Shown: positions 11,268-21,087, counted from the stretch's first letter. The stretch: 64,000 bases of DNA from Acrasis kona (GCA_026419775.2 JAOPGA020001197.1:90536-154535), one strand, 5' to 3'. Notes: generated by a model not told the origin, from the letters alone. A program made the numbers and translations.

Positions 11268-13499
11268 ATGTGGCAATCAAAGAATAACGCAATGGACGCA
11301 CCTCCTTCAAAATTATCTGACCAAATCGTTAGGGGAACAAAACATATGGAAACAGAGGAGCAAACAACGCAGCTCCAATCGTTAATAAAGCAGCAACTTA
11401 GGGACTCGTATAACCATAAACCAGCTAGCGTTTCAAACAACCCCCAACCAACCCAACTGAACAAGGAAAGTATAGATTTACTAAGCGAGTCTTTCTCAAA
11501 ATCTCTGGCCCAACAACAGGAGTTGTTCTTGAAAAAGCTAGATGAACAAAAAAAGAGTAGTGAAACATTTATTGCCGGTATGACGGACATGCATCTGAAG
11601 GCGTTACAGGAACAAAAAGATGCCAGCATAAAATATTTAAAACAGGTTTTAAAAAACCAAATTAGGGATAAGCAGGACATTTTGGATAAAAATCTTGAGC
11701 AAATGGTGTCAATCAAAGAATTAGTCTCTGACGCTAGACATTTAGGAGGGACAGAAGGAGCTCACTTGGACAACAAAGCTCTACTAGAAATAAGGGAAGT
11801 TCTAAGACTATTGAACGTAAAAGTGAACCAACCAGAACAGAACGATGAGATCATGAACACTCTAATCATGTTCGCTGGTCATTTGGATAAAATCCTCGTC
11901 AAGGTAGAGAAAGTAGAGGCCTTACAAAAAAACAGCAAGCACCCTCTTGATGGCAAAGTAGACTCAATAATGAACTTGCTACAGGACATTAACAGCAACA
12001 CCGCTGGAGACGGAGGTCAAGCGCACAACAACGATGCCTCCTCCCAACTTCGCAAACAATTAGCAGACAAGGATCGTGAGTTGATAGAGATGAGAGAAGA
12101 GATTAGACAACTAAGGATATCAGCCCATTCCAAAACGCAAACATTGCCAGAGCAAGACAGGCGCGTAGAGACCGAACAATTCAACTGGAGGATCAACATA
12201 CTCAAGTCCATCAACAAGTTCTTCGAAAATCCAATCGAAAAGCAATCCTTAAAAGTCATCGTAGTCTTCAGCAGCGACGACAATACGCAACTTCAAGATG
12301 CATTGATGGACCTCATACAAAACCTACCAACATATGGAGTCAAGAATCAAAACAACAGCAATAGCGTCAAAATAGAGTACCACAAGTGCGTAATAGGAGA
12401 TGACATTGAACAATTCCAACAACCAACCGAACAAAAAACACATTTATACATTTATGTTGCGTTGCCCAACAGTGCACGTAACTCTCACATTCAAAGTCTA
12501 AGGACCCATCTCAAGCACGGAAATAACTTTGTAGTATTGGTCGTTGACGTGAATGGAAAGCGCGCCAAAGTCGACGATCACATTCTAAGTTGGGTACACA
12601 TTGGAAGCGAATACGAAAGACAAGGATTCGTACACGAGGTATACGTTCAGAACAATCAAATCACAGAATCAAGCACCAACCGACTTTCAATCTGCTCCTT
12701 ACAAAACACATTATATGACGTCTTGATGCTGAGACATTTATATACTTTTGCATTTGGTAGAAAACCATTAATGATTGGAGCATCTTCATCTGCGTCGACG
12801 AATGCTGAAGAAGGACCAAAACATCAGAGCATACCGTTACCAGTTCCTCCAGTCAAGAAGAGCACGCCGGCATCCTTGACCAGAAATTTATCGACCGATA
12901 AGGATTTGAATGCAATGGATCAGGATGCATCTTCATCAGCTACGAACACCAATGCTTCGTCTGCAACAGCGAACACCTCATCGACGACAAGTCATAAAAA
13001 TATAGAAACCGGAAAGCCATTGCCTGCGCCACCGAAAACTGCGCCGCCAAAGAAGAATGTTTCTCCGCCCATTATCGTGAACCCTAACAATGTCGTGGTA
13101 TCAGTGGTGCATCATCGTCAACCGTCGGCAGCGAACGTGAAGATTGAATCAAAGGCTGTTGAAAAGGAGGAAGAAGAAGAGGAGGAGGAGCAAGTAAAGC
13201 AACAACCAGCGGAGGAAGAGAAGGAGACGGTCGAAGTGGAGAGAATAGAAGAGAAGGCGACCAGAGAGAGACCTCAGCCACCCGTTCGCACCAATAGAAG
13301 GTTGGTCAGAAAATACATGGATGACATGTCGGAGATTACGGACATTACTGATTCTGACGAAGAGGACGATACTTGTTCATCCATATCTGAATTTGGTCCC
13401 CACGTTGAGATCAAATCTAATAAAACCTCGCCCGCTAGACCGCCTGTAAATAAGACACATGTGTTGAAGATTATTACCGACAAGAGGAAGGTTGTTTAA
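11268..13499 (+). CDS. Large coiled-coil protein with unrecognised central domain
   Basis: Single exon, 743 residues. Residues about 55-290 are strongly charged and heptad-like, typical of coiled coil, with several segments. Residues about 300-490 look globular, with hydrophobic strand-like runs (VIVVFSS, HLYIYVALP, FVVLVVDV) alternating with helices, as in an alpha/beta fold. The last 240 residues are low-complexity: Ala/Ser/Thr-rich, then Pro-rich motifs (VPPVKK, PLPAPPKTAPPKK) that could bind SH3 domains, then a long Glu run and an acidic stretch. No family recognised. The layout suggests a cytoskeletal or membrane-trafficking scaffold, as an inference only. A second ATG eight codons in (11292) is an alternative start. 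Confidence 0.7.
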   Translation: MWQSKNNAMDAPPSKLSDQIVRGTKHMETEEQTTQLQSLIKQQLRDSYNHKPASVSNNPQPTQLNKESIDLLSESFSKSLAQQQELFLKKLDEQKKSSETFIAGMTDMHLKALQEQKDASIKYLKQVLKNQIRDKQDILDKNLEQMVSIKELVSDARHLGGTEGAHLDNKALLEIREVLRLLNVKVNQPEQNDEIMNTLIMFAGHLDKILVKVEKVEALQKNSKHPLDGKVDSIMNLLQDINSNTAGDGGQAHNNDASSQLRKQLADKDRELIEMREEIRQLRISAHSKTQTLPEQDRRVETEQFNWRINILKSINKFFENPIEKQSLKVIVVFSSDDNTQLQDALMDLIQNLPTYGVKNQNNSNSVKIEYHKCVIGDDIEQFQQPTEQKTHLYIYVALPNSARNSHIQSLRTHLKHGNNFVVLVVDVNGKRAKVDDHILSWVHIGSEYERQGFVHEVYVQNNQITESSTNRLSICSLQNTLYDVLMLRHLYTFAFGRKPLMIGASSSASTNAEEGPKHQSIPLPVPPVKKSTPASLTRNLSTDKDLNAMDQDASSSATNTNASSATANTSSTTSHKNIETGKPLPAPPKTAPPKKNVSPPIIVNPNNVVVSVVHHRQPSAANVKIESKAVEKEEEEEEEEQVKQQPAEEEKETVEVERIEEKATRERPQPPVRTNRRLVRKYMDDMSEITDITDSDEEDDTCSSISEFGPHVEIKSNKTSPARPPVNKTHVLKIITDKRKVV

Positions 13500-13521
13500 G
13501 ATTAAAAATAGATTTTTTTAT

Positions 13522-14436
13522 TTAATTACAACCTAATTTAAAATCAAAAGAACTCAGAGCTATACAAAAGGCTTGAAAAGCAGAATAAGGGTGACTGTAA
13601 TCCATATTGAATTTATGATTTCCGACTCTCCCGAATTGTATGATGACTCTGTTGGGTGACTCTGGGTGAGAGATTTGAAAATTCTTTACCGAAGGTCGTG
13701 TAACTCTTCCATTAAATGTTAAACTATATGTTCTTGAGTTTGGACAGTATCTGGGTTTTTTGTTCTGTGCCACGACTAGTCCTTCGTGTTGATCTGATAA
13801 CAATGTATTTGACATTGTTGACTCTTTTGAATATTCGATTTGTTGATTTTTACAGGGTTCAGGTATTGCAATTTGAAGACGTCTTGGTCCTGAACTAAAG
13901 TACAAAAGTGTTTTGAAATGGATTGCACCTGCTTGTATAAGGGCTCCTTTCGAGTCGAGGCGAATGATTTCCATTTTTGTTCCAGCAAAATTGGAAGATA
14001 GGTATCCTATTACGTGTTCGCCATCTACATCGTCCTCGATAAGTGATATTGCGTAGTGGCAGCCTTTCATAAACCGAGAATGTTTTTGTGCTGACATTAA
14101 AAATTTGTCAGTACCATCTTCGTACATCATATATCTCTTTCTCTTACTGTCTCTTATTATGTAACACTTAACTGTCTTTTTAACGTCTTGTGGTGGATGT
14201 TTAATGTACAGATTGTGGTCGTGTGCGAATGGTATTACATAGTCTATAAAGAATCTCGACGATACAAGCTTCAAATTTGTTCTAGACTCCTTGTCCAGTG
14301 CCGTATAACTCCATATTAATCCCAAAATATCTTTTTGTTCTAACAGAATTGCAAATACTCCATTTTGTGAAGGGCATATTCTTGCTCCTGGAGACATCAT
14401 TTTCGCGATATTTTGCAGTCTTGGTTCCGTCTTCAT
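13522..14436 (-). CDS. Tubby-like protein (TULP family)
   Basis: Single exon, 304 residues. The tubby C-terminal domain is a 12-stranded barrel around a hydrophobic helix that binds phosphoinositides and carries membrane proteins into cilia in animals. The C-terminal third has the family signatures: SLTFNGRVTRPSVKNFQ, then IIQFGRVGNHKFNMDYSHPYSAFQAFCIALSSFDFKLGCN, which ends the protein exactly as tubby proteins do. The N-terminal 65 residues, with a DILGLIWSYT...LKLVSSRFF pattern, resemble an F-box, as in plant TULPs, though weakly. The length is shorter than animal TULPs but fits the bare domain plus a short lead. It converges with the coiled-coil gene, 22 bp between stops. Confidence 0.9.
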   Translation of the reverse strand: MKTEPRLQNIAKMMSPGARICPSQNGVFAILLEQKDILGLIWSYTALDKESRTNLKLVSSRFFIDYVIPFAHDHNLYIKHPPQDVKKTVKCYIIRDSKRKRYMMYEDGTDKFLMSAQKHSRFMKGCHYAISLIEDDVDGEHVIGYLSSNFAGTKMEIIRLDSKGALIQAGAIHFKTLLYFSSGPRRLQIAIPEPCKNQQIEYSKESTMSNTLLSDQHEGLVVAQNKKPRYCPNSRTYSLTFNGRVTRPSVKNFQISHPESPNRVIIQFGRVGNHKFNMDYSHPYSAFQAFCIALSSFDFKLGCN

Positions 14437-14689
14437 TTTTTATTTGTTTGAATTTATTTTTAAAACACTGCTATTAAAAAGGTTTTTACAATACCCTTTA
14501 TATTATCCAAGTTACTTTAATGTCCTAGCACCATTTCTAGTTCTGCACAAAGCCGAATCTGCGATGCGAGTTGTCTTATAGATAACGGTAGCATTACTAG
14601 TTCTCTAATGTTATCAATTTTAAGTTCTTCTACTCTCATCCGAAAAAATTGTAAATACCGGTGCTGGCGCCAAATTTGAAAAAAGAGTA

Positions 14690-14995
14690 ATGGTAACTTT
14701 GAGCTTTCTCTGGATTACATTAACTGTATAGAGCGAAATAGAAGACACCCTAAAAAGAATAACCTCTCAACAAGGCGTTGAGGGATTGGTAATAGTAAAC
14801 GCGGAGGGAATACCCATTCGATCCAACCTTGATAACGACCTGAAGATTAAATATGCATCATTAATAACTCAGCTAACAGCACAAGCACGTTCGGTAGTTA
14901 GAGACTTGAACCCACAAAATGACTTGACATTCTTGAGAGTTCGAACAAAGTTCCACGAAATTCTAGTTGCTCCGGTACCATATCCCATGACGTAA
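14690..14995 (+). CDS. DYNLRB: Dynein light chain roadblock/LC7, C-terminus missing
   Basis: join(14690..14692,14732..14995). The first exon is just the ATG; a 39-nt intron follows, then [18 protein letters not shown]..., a near-perfect match to roadblock. Conserved blocks are [43 protein letters not shown] and EILVAP. Roadblock is the light chain of cytoplasmic and axonemal dynein that bridges intermediate chains. The family continues after VAP with a final beta strand (human DKDYFLIVIQNPTE). Here the frame instead reads six unrelated residues and stops, while another frame immediately encodes the H-box of a histidine kinase. The gene is therefore cut short at about base 14974. A spliced alternative last exon was looked for and not found. 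Confidence 0.85.
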
Positions 14996-15627
14996 GGCAA
15001 CCATTAAGTAGTGTCATTTTGGGCACAGATGACATTATAAGGCGCGGCTATAAGGACGACAACCTATTCAGCATTCTAGAGAGTGCATCCAAAATCAAAA
15101 CAATAGTAGATAAAATGCTTCAATTCGTTGTAATAGAGAACGACCAGTCGACAAAAGAATTAGGAAATAGTAAGGAGCAGCTGCGGCCTCAAGTTGTAAA
15201 TAACGAAGCGGTCGCCAACATTCACAAGAGCGATACCATTCAAAAGTTTTTGATTGTTGATGACAATCGCACCAGTTTGAAAATAATGTCCGAAATTATA
15301 AGAAGTAGCGGGCATCTTGTAAAAACAGCAGAAGATGGACAAAAATGTTTGGATTTGTTGAATGAGTGTGGGTTGACATTTTTTGATGTACTTATCATAG
15401 ACGAAGAGATGCCGTTCTTGACTGGAAGTGAGGTCATTGCAAAGTTACGTGAAATGGAGAGGTCTACTGGCACAAGAATGTTTGTAATATCATCTTCTGG
15501 TCACAACGATGCGTCTTTTATCAAGTATATTAAAGAATGTGGAGCGGATGAAGTACTGATGAAACCATTTAAAAGAGATGAACTTTTTAGAATGTGTGGA
15601 ATTTCCATAGATAAAAAACTGCTTTGA
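14974..15627 (+). CDS. Histidine kinase HisKA helix plus response-regulator receiver, 5' part absent
   Basis: From 14974 one frame reads an H-box ([16 protein letters not shown], phospho-accepting His at codon 14986-14988). The rest of a HisKA dimerisation helix pair follows ([14 protein letters not shown]), a linker of about 50 residues, and a complete receiver domain (about 15235-15600). The receiver has the acidic pair VDDN, phospho-Asp in VLIIDEEMP, Ser in VISSSG and Lys in LMKPF. Two features are odd. No HATPase_c domain lies between HisKA and REC, so it could relay but not make phosphate. The expected N-terminal sensor is missing because the roadblock gene occupies that place. No in-frame ATG precedes the H-box. 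It may be a truncated gene, a chimera, or an assembly join. Confidence 0.7.
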   Translation, partial: GTISHDVRQPLSSVILGTDDIIRRGYKDDNLFSILESASKIKTIVDKMLQFVVIENDQSTKELGNSKEQLRPQVVNNEAVANIHKSDTIQKFLIVDDNRTSLKIMSEIIRSSGHLVKTAEDGQKCLDLLNECGLTFFDVLIIDEEMPFLTGSEVIAKLREMERSTGTRMFVISSSGHNDASFIKYIKECGADEVLMKPFKRDELFRMCGISIDKKLL

Positions 15628-15751
15628 TGTTAATGATTTGTTTGTGTATGACTGTCAGGTGTGAACATCTTCATTATCGAGTAACAAGTGCAAGACTGAA
15701 TTGAATCCGTGCGTATATTTTGTTTTTTACAATGACTTTAATTGATTCAAC

Positions 15752-16363
15752 ATGAGGAGGTTTGTAACACATATCAAGACTTATCCAAGGCCACTATTTC
15801 GGTCATATACAATTCAAAATGCTACATCCGAAGCTTTGAGTCCACAAAAACAGGGATTTTTATATGAAGAAGAAAGCATTAATGTTCTCAATAATAAGTA
15901 TTCTTTCAATGTCGCAAAGGTGGATTTAGTTGGAGCATCAGGAGATAGAGGAATAGATTTCAAAGGAGTTTTTCAAACTGATCGAATGGTGCCAGTAATA
16001 GGGCAGTGTAAAAGAGAGAAGAAACCCGTAAGCATAAAGATCGTGCGAGAATTAGAAGGAACATTGTCTCAATATGCACCAGTCGATGTATTCACGGGTG
16101 TGCTTGTAAGCTTTTCTGGATTTTCCAAACAAGCAAAAAGGCATGCTTCACAGTCGAACTATCCTTTGATACTGACCGTTATGCGAGATGACGCACTCAT
16201 TGATTGGATTTTGAATGAAAAATCAAGACAGGCTGTCGGGCCAAATTTATTTACAGCAGTACAAAGATCAACTAATGACATGAAAAAACTTTTATTCTTG
16301 CTACAAAAGGATGATAAATATGAACCTTTAGTTAGCACTGATGTAAATAATAAAGAACTATAA
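15752..16363 (+). CDS. RRG7-like mitochondrial PD-(D/E)XK nuclease-fold protein
   Basis: Single exon, 203 residues. The N-terminus (MRRFVTHIKTYPRPLFRSY) looks like a mitochondrial presequence. The core fits the Mrr/restriction-endonuclease-like fold in fungal RRG7 (required for respiratory growth 7, DUF2034). A Gly-Ala-Ser-Gly-Asp-Arg-Gly-Ile-Asp-Phe-Lys-Gly stretch supplies the first catalytic Asp, and VIGQCKRE supplies the QxK pair. Such residues coordinate a metal for DNA cleavage, though activity is unproven for RRG7. The start is the first ATG after an upstream stop. The C-terminal 30 residues are charged and variable. Fold assignment is fairly safe; the RRG7 link rests on the motif plus targeting-signal combination. 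Confidence 0.7.
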   Translation: MRRFVTHIKTYPRPLFRSYTIQNATSEALSPQKQGFLYEEESINVLNNKYSFNVAKVDLVGASGDRGIDFKGVFQTDRMVPVIGQCKREKKPVSIKIVRELEGTLSQYAPVDVFTGVLVSFSGFSKQAKRHASQSNYPLILTVMRDDALIDWILNEKSRQAVGPNLFTAVQRSTNDMKKLLFLLQKDDKYEPLVSTDVNNKEL

Positions 16364-16415
16364 ATTGAATACTCCCATTGTAATAGTATTGATGTTTGAA
16401 ATATTGACTTGAAAA

Positions 16416-17244
16416 ATGACCAACAAAGACTTCCTACAGATTGGAGATGCGATGTCGTTTGTCGTTTTGTATTTGAATACAGAGGAATGGCTTTCATTCA
16501 GGTTTGATAATAAATTATAAAGGCAATATAATATAACCAAACAGTCGGACATGTAAATTTGCATATCATTTTAGAGATTTCGATTATCTTATGTGCAACA
16601 AGAGCTTCAACATGTATTATCAACCTATTCACAAGATACCATACAAACACATTGTATTAAAATTGCCCACAGATTCTAAAGTGGATGTGAGTCAGCTTTC
16701 TGGGCTACATAGTTTAGAAATGAAGCATTATTTTTCCGTGACAGATAATGATTTATTTTACTTGAAAGGGATCCATACGTTGGTCATCAGTTTTTGTAGG
16801 AACATTACAAATGTCGGTTTATCGCATCTAACGGGTGTGCACTCACTGAACATCTTTGGTTGTCCCAACATCACAGACGATGGTCTGTCCTACTTAACTG
16901 GAATCAAATGTCTTGACATCATGGCCTCCGAAATAACCGACATTGGGTTATCATATTTAAAAGGGATAGAAATCTTAAATATAAGCTATTGTGACTACAT
17001 TACAGATCAAGGAATTGTGCACTTGATAAAACGCCTCTATATGAGTAAATGTCATTTGATAACCGATGATGGTTTATCGCAACTCGTGAGCCTGCGTCTA
17101 CTTGATGTAAGCCATTGTAGTCAAATTACTGATTCCGGAATCTTCCCATTGATCCATCTACATACTCTGTTTAAGAAGGGTGCGAATAACATAACAAATG
17201 ACGGGCTTTCTAAACTTTCAAATTTGAAGGTAGTCCGTGATTGA
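16416..17244 (+). CDS. F-box/leucine-rich-repeat (AMN1/FBXL-type) protein
   Basis: Two exons, join(16416..16501,16575..17244), 251 residues, 73-nt intron. The first about 45 residues (GDAMSFVVLYLNTEEWLSFRDFDYLMCNKSF) follow the F-box pattern, which docks to SKP1 in SCF ubiquitin ligases. They are followed by about eight cysteine-containing leucine-rich repeats of 24-26 residues with a repeated ITDxGLSxL core (for example HSLNIFGCPNITDDGLSYL). Such LRRs bind the substrate to be ubiquitinated. The first exon was added because it restores the F-box-like start, and its splice sites and phase agree. Repeats are nearly identical in places, suggesting recent tandem growth. The substrate is unknown. 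Confidence 0.82.
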
Positions 17245-17427
17245 TGTGATGTGGTTTGAACCTTAAGAGAAACTTATAGCAATAATATATACTGTTCTAC
17301 TACATGATTGCCTTACTGTTCTTCTCAAATATTCAATGATGTACATTTAAAGATAGTCCGGTATGTTTACAAGATGATAAAAATAAGCCGCTAAAGGGAA
17401 CAAACAGTAAATAGACAGGAAACTTGA

Positions 17428-17883
17428 ATGAGTGACCTCACCTCTACCAGGGGGTCACAGTTTTGGAGACAAGCTAATCAGAGGTTCGACAACAGCACAA
17501 TGATATCGCAACATACAAGTCCATCAAGGCGACACCTTGACAGTCTACAAATTAAAAGAGCTGCAACACCCACAAATACGAAGCAGTCCAATTCAATGGC
17601 ACAACTCAATACAAATTCAAAAAAAGAGGTCAACAAATCTCCGTCACCTTCCATTTCAAGGGCCTCATTTAGAAGGCCTGTTCAACTAGAACTCCTAGAC
17701 ATTTCCCAACTCCCCTCAATGGAAACAAGTTCGAAATCATACGGCTACAAATGCTACCAACAAGTATCCCCATCCAACAAGACTTCATCACCAAAAAGTG
17801 TCACTTTAAATAGAAGTTTCACCAGAACACCCGTAATGAAGTCACAGTTTCTAGACGACGGTCACCTATCGGTCCCGTACTAA
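17428..17883 (+). CDS. Ser/Thr/Asn-rich protein of unknown function
   Basis: Single exon, 151 residues, ATG at 17428. Low in hydrophobic residues, rich in Ser, Thr, Gln and Asn, with many basic residues and Ser-Pro/Thr-Pro dipeptides (TSPSRR, SPSPSIS, SFTRTP). These would suit proline-directed kinases. It looks intrinsically disordered. No family recognised. Its stop is about 40 bp from the convergent WIPI gene. The frame is long for this AT-rich DNA and has a clear start and stop, so I accept it as a gene. Confidence 0.55.
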   Translation: MSDLTSTRGSQFWRQANQRFDNSTMISQHTSPSRRHLDSLQIKRAATPTNTKQSNSMAQLNTNSKKEVNKSPSPSISRASFRRPVQLELLDISQLPSMETSSKSYGYKCYQQVSPSNKTSSPKSVTLNRSFTRTPVMKSQFLDDGHLSVPY

Positions 17884-17925
17884 CATTTAAAAAAAACAAC
17901 ATTAAAATCTTCTTTTAAAAAACAT

Positions 17926-19112
17926 TTATTTCTTCTTTAAAAAACGAGCAAAGCTCTTTCTAATACATTCTCCTCCTTTCTTAGTGTCAAATGACAATTT
18001 GATACATGAACCTTCAGCAGTGAACACCACGACAGATTTTGAGTCCTGACCAAAGCAACAAACACTTGGGCACTCTGGTCCCTTATACCATGAGAAACTC
18101 CATTCGCTACTAAAGTATCCTCCAAACAGGCTCAACTTGCTCTTCCTGTTCACAATCTCACCACCAGTCATTGAAGTCGTACTTGACTGCATCGAGCTTC
18201 CGTTAATGTCTTTTGGAGAACCTTGAGTTTGGTCGTTTCCGTTCTGTAGAGCAAAGATGTGTATGGTACCCTTGTCTGATGATGTACAAAAAAAGTTTGA
18301 GTCTGGACTGAAGGCAATGCTGTAAATGTCCGCTCTATCCGTTCCTCTTCTCACCTCCTGTAGTCTTTGTCCGGTGATGGTGTCAAAGATGCGGATCAAT
18401 GTTCCCTTTTCGGAAGCAGTGGCCAACTTGGTCCCCTCCATATTTAAACTGATACAGTTAATGTTACTATCGTGGGCGTTAATTAGGTTGTGCTTTTCTG
18501 ATTCAAATAATTCTACTCTGACAACACCTTTTTGGGTATGTGGAAAAGCTAGAACGCAGTCGTCAATGGGACTCAAGGCCACCAGACCCTTGTGGTTGGG
18601 TATGGTTTCAAACTTTCTAAGCCTCTCCAACTTGTCAAAGTTATATACGTATACGAACTTTTCAAGAACAACAACAATCCTATTGCGGTTAGTTTTTATT
18701 CAAGGTGTAGAAAAATGCTTACTTGTCTCTGCGAAGCTTAACAGCTTTGACCTCTGTTTTAAAAGTAAGCTCTCCTATTGGTGTGGATTGGTTGTCATCC
18801 CACAAAATTACTTTTTGGTTACTGTATGCTGGATCTTTACCTCCTCCAACGATGGCTAAGATATTACAACGAAAAAGCATCTCTACTATGCCGATGCTAC
18901 CAGAGAATTCTTTTTTTTTTAGTTGGTGTGTAAATATTAACAAAAACCATACCTCTCTTAAAAGTCTCCTTGTATGGATCACAGTTAAATATGCGGAAAC
19001 CATTAATAACACCCGCGGCTACACAGCTAAAGTCTTGATTGAAACCCAAAAACTGCAAATCCTCTGCACTGTTTGGTGGTGGTTGTATTCTGTTGAGGTG
19101 GATGCAAGACAT
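17926..19112 (-). CDS. WIPI/Atg18 PROPPIN autophagy protein (WDR45-like)
   Basis: Three exons, complement(join(17926..18679,18723..18909,18953..19112)), both introns 43 nt; 366 residues. PROPPINs are seven-bladed beta-propellers that bind PI3P and PI(3,5)P2 on forming autophagosomes. The protein matches WIPI3/WIPI4 along its length: [20 protein letters not shown] in blade 1, [46 protein letters not shown]. The lipid-binding motif appears as VRRG at about residue 215, where most members have FRRG or LRRG. The following [11 protein letters not shown] is typical. The insert near the C-terminus (about residues 252-285) is Ser/Thr-rich. Start, length and splicing all agree with the family. Confidence 0.93.
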
Positions 19113-19131
19113 TTTTAAATTACTGTTACTG

Positions 19132-19353
19132 TTACTTCTCGGGTTCTTTGGGGTTAGGAGGATGACAACGTGAAATCTCGTCCAGTAAACTTTGTTGTTC
19201 TAAATATTTCCGGATTTTAGGAGTTAGTTGCCCCGTTACTCCATTAATTAGAATCCTAGGGCTAGTAAATTGACCTAAGAAACTCCAGATACCATAGGAA
19301 GATAAATACAACTCCAACCCGACAATCATGTACAAAACAGTAATAATAATCAT
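19132..19353 (-). CDS. Small single-pass membrane protein, unknown
   Basis: 73 residues with an ATG at 19353. An N-terminal hydrophobic helix (MIIITVLYMIVGLELYL) is followed by a soluble tail that ends in a Pro/Lys-rich segment. No family recognised. It sits between the WIPI gene (20 bp downstream) and the divergent SLC38A9-like gene. The size and layout are those of a small mitochondrial or ER membrane subunit, but nothing specific supports that. It could be a chance frame. Confidence 0.4.
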   Translation of the reverse strand: MIIITVLYMIVGLELYLSSYGIWSFLGQFTSPRILINGVTGQLTPKIRKYLEQQSLLDEISRCHPPNPKEPEK

Positions 19354-19493
19354 TTCCTTTTATTTTATAATAGTTACTAGTGATCGCACTGTTGCCCGAG
19401 GAGTATGACGTCCTACCACCATGCAATGTTAATTTCCGACAACTTTCCGACACCCATGGGTAGGAGTCAACCGCTTTGAAATTGAAAACGGTC

Positions 19494-21062
19494 ATGTCTG
19501 TGGTTGATAGGGTTGACTTCTCACAAGATGCACCGTCTCTTGACTATGGAACCAATCCACCATCCGCGAGCGATACAGATACTGATGTATTTGGAGGAGA
19601 CGAAGTAAAAACAAAAGGACACGATCCACAAGCGGGTTCGATTAGTACCATTTTTTCGATTTGGAGTACAATGATTGGATCCACATTTTTATTGATGCCC
19701 TGGGGATTTTATAAAAGCGGTCTCACTCTAGGTGTGATTATATTTTTTTGTGTGGGATTAATTTCCTACTACACATGCACACTTATTACGCGCCACTCGA
19801 AAGTTCACAAACATTTGATGAAAGTGGCGACATCTCCACCAGATAGCGATATCAGGTTGCGCTTGATAAAACCAAAGTTTACGGGATCAGATATTGTTGA
19901 CTTTTCGGAAGTTTGCGTACATCACTTAGGAAGATGGTCACAAATACTTGCTCTCGTCGCCAGCATTTTGATCATGTTGGCAGCATCTATCGGTTATCAC
20001 ATTTACATGAAGGACTTTTTAAAAAGCATTGTGACATGCATTTATCACTTGGCTACCAAGGGTAAAGACAGGTCAAATGATTTTTTGTGGATGGAGAAAG
20101 AATACTTTATTAAGGATTTATTATCAAGTCTGGCCATTGCCATGATTCTGTTTCCTATTTGTTGTATGAAGCGCTTAACCTTGTTAATCAAATTTAACTC
20201 TTTTGGAGTTTTTTTCGTCTTGTTTTCGTTATTTTTTATTATTTATTCCAGCAGTTATGCAATTGCTCATCCAGAGACAACTGTTCCCAAACCTATGAAT
20301 ATGTCAAACGCATTTTTGCCTTCATTGAATGATTCTACGATAACGCCAACGCCAACACCTACACCAATCCCTATCGTCTTTGTAAACCATTTAGAAAATT
20401 TTAGTTTGGGCTTCCCAAAACTTTTAGGTTTTTTGAACTTGAGCTTCTTCATACATAATACTATCGTAAGCATTTTCGCATCAAAGAGATCGCTCCGACA
20501 CACAAGAAGAGATACTGGAATTGCTTACATCTTGGGAGGAATTTGTTATTTAATACCAGGTGTGATGGGATCGATTGCTTTCAGATACAGTGACGAAATC
20601 AAACAAAACTTTTTTAATCAGTTTTCAGCGGATGATATTTTTGCAAACGTGGCAAGAAGCATGACATTGCTGCAGTTGATGAGCATTTTCCCATTGCTGT
20701 TATACATTGTGAGAGCACAAATCTTCAAGTCAGACTGGAGATTTTGGAGAAGGACATCTGTGATTATTGAAAAAGAAGATCCGGGATACTTGGCAATCTT
20801 TTTATTAAATTTTGTGATTGTTCTTTTAACAACAACATTCGCCAGCTTTTATGGTGAGGTTGGTATTATTTTGAGTTATGTAGGTGCGATAAGTGGTCTT
20901 ATTTACATATACTTCTTGCCTGTAACAGTGCATTTAGTCATTTTGCGAAGGAACAACGAGTTAAGATGGTACTCGGTTGTTTTCCACGTATCACTAGTCC
21001 TATTTGGAGTGATAGTTTGCATACTGCAGTGTATTGATTTTGAAAAAATCGTAAAGAAATAA
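19494..21062 (+). CDS. SLC38A9-like lysosomal amino-acid transporter (AAAP family)
   Basis: Single exon, 522 residues, about eleven membrane helices. SLC38A9 exports amino acids from lysosomes and reports arginine to mTORC1. The first helix reads ISTIFSIWSTMIGSTFLLMPWGF, very close to human SLC38A9. Later blocks also correspond: FFIHNTIVSIFASK, IKQNFFNQFSADDIF, LLQLMSIFPLLLYIVRAQIF, and GIILSYVGAISGLIYIYFLP. The 45-residue cytosolic N-tail is acidic. A luminal loop has NDS and NMS glycosylation sequons and a Thr-Pro repeat. The ATG at 19494 is used because the frame further upstream opens only from TTG. Arginine sensing itself cannot be seen. Confidence 0.85.
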   Translation: MSVVDRVDFSQDAPSLDYGTNPPSASDTDTDVFGGDEVKTKGHDPQAGSISTIFSIWSTMIGSTFLLMPWGFYKSGLTLGVIIFFCVGLISYYTCTLITRHSKVHKHLMKVATSPPDSDIRLRLIKPKFTGSDIVDFSEVCVHHLGRWSQILALVASILIMLAASIGYHIYMKDFLKSIVTCIYHLATKGKDRSNDFLWMEKEYFIKDLLSSLAIAMILFPICCMKRLTLLIKFNSFGVFFVLFSLFFIIYSSSYAIAHPETTVPKPMNMSNAFLPSLNDSTITPTPTPTPIPIVFVNHLENFSLGFPKLLGFLNLSFFIHNTIVSIFASKRSLRHTRRDTGIAYILGGICYLIPGVMGSIAFRYSDEIKQNFFNQFSADDIFANVARSMTLLQLMSIFPLLLYIVRAQIFKSDWRFWRRTSVIIEKEDPGYLAIFLLNFVIVLLTTTFASFYGEVGIILSYVGAISGLIYIYFLPVTVHLVILRRNNELRWYSVVFHVSLVLFGVIVCILQCIDFEKIVKK

Positions 21063-21087
21063 AAGAATAATTCATAGAACATGTTTA

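Noticed and set aside
11072-11716. 214-codon minus-strand frame
   Set aside because: Antisense shadow of the coiled-coil gene at 11268; Cys/Phe/Ser-rich composition typical of antisense of Lys/Glu-rich coding DNA.
13084-13281. Pro/Ser/Leu-rich minus-strand frame
   Set aside because: Antisense of the Ala/Ser/Glu low-complexity tail of the coiled-coil protein.
18326-18859. 177-codon plus-strand frame
   Set aside because: Lies opposite WIPI exons and an intron; no family resemblance.
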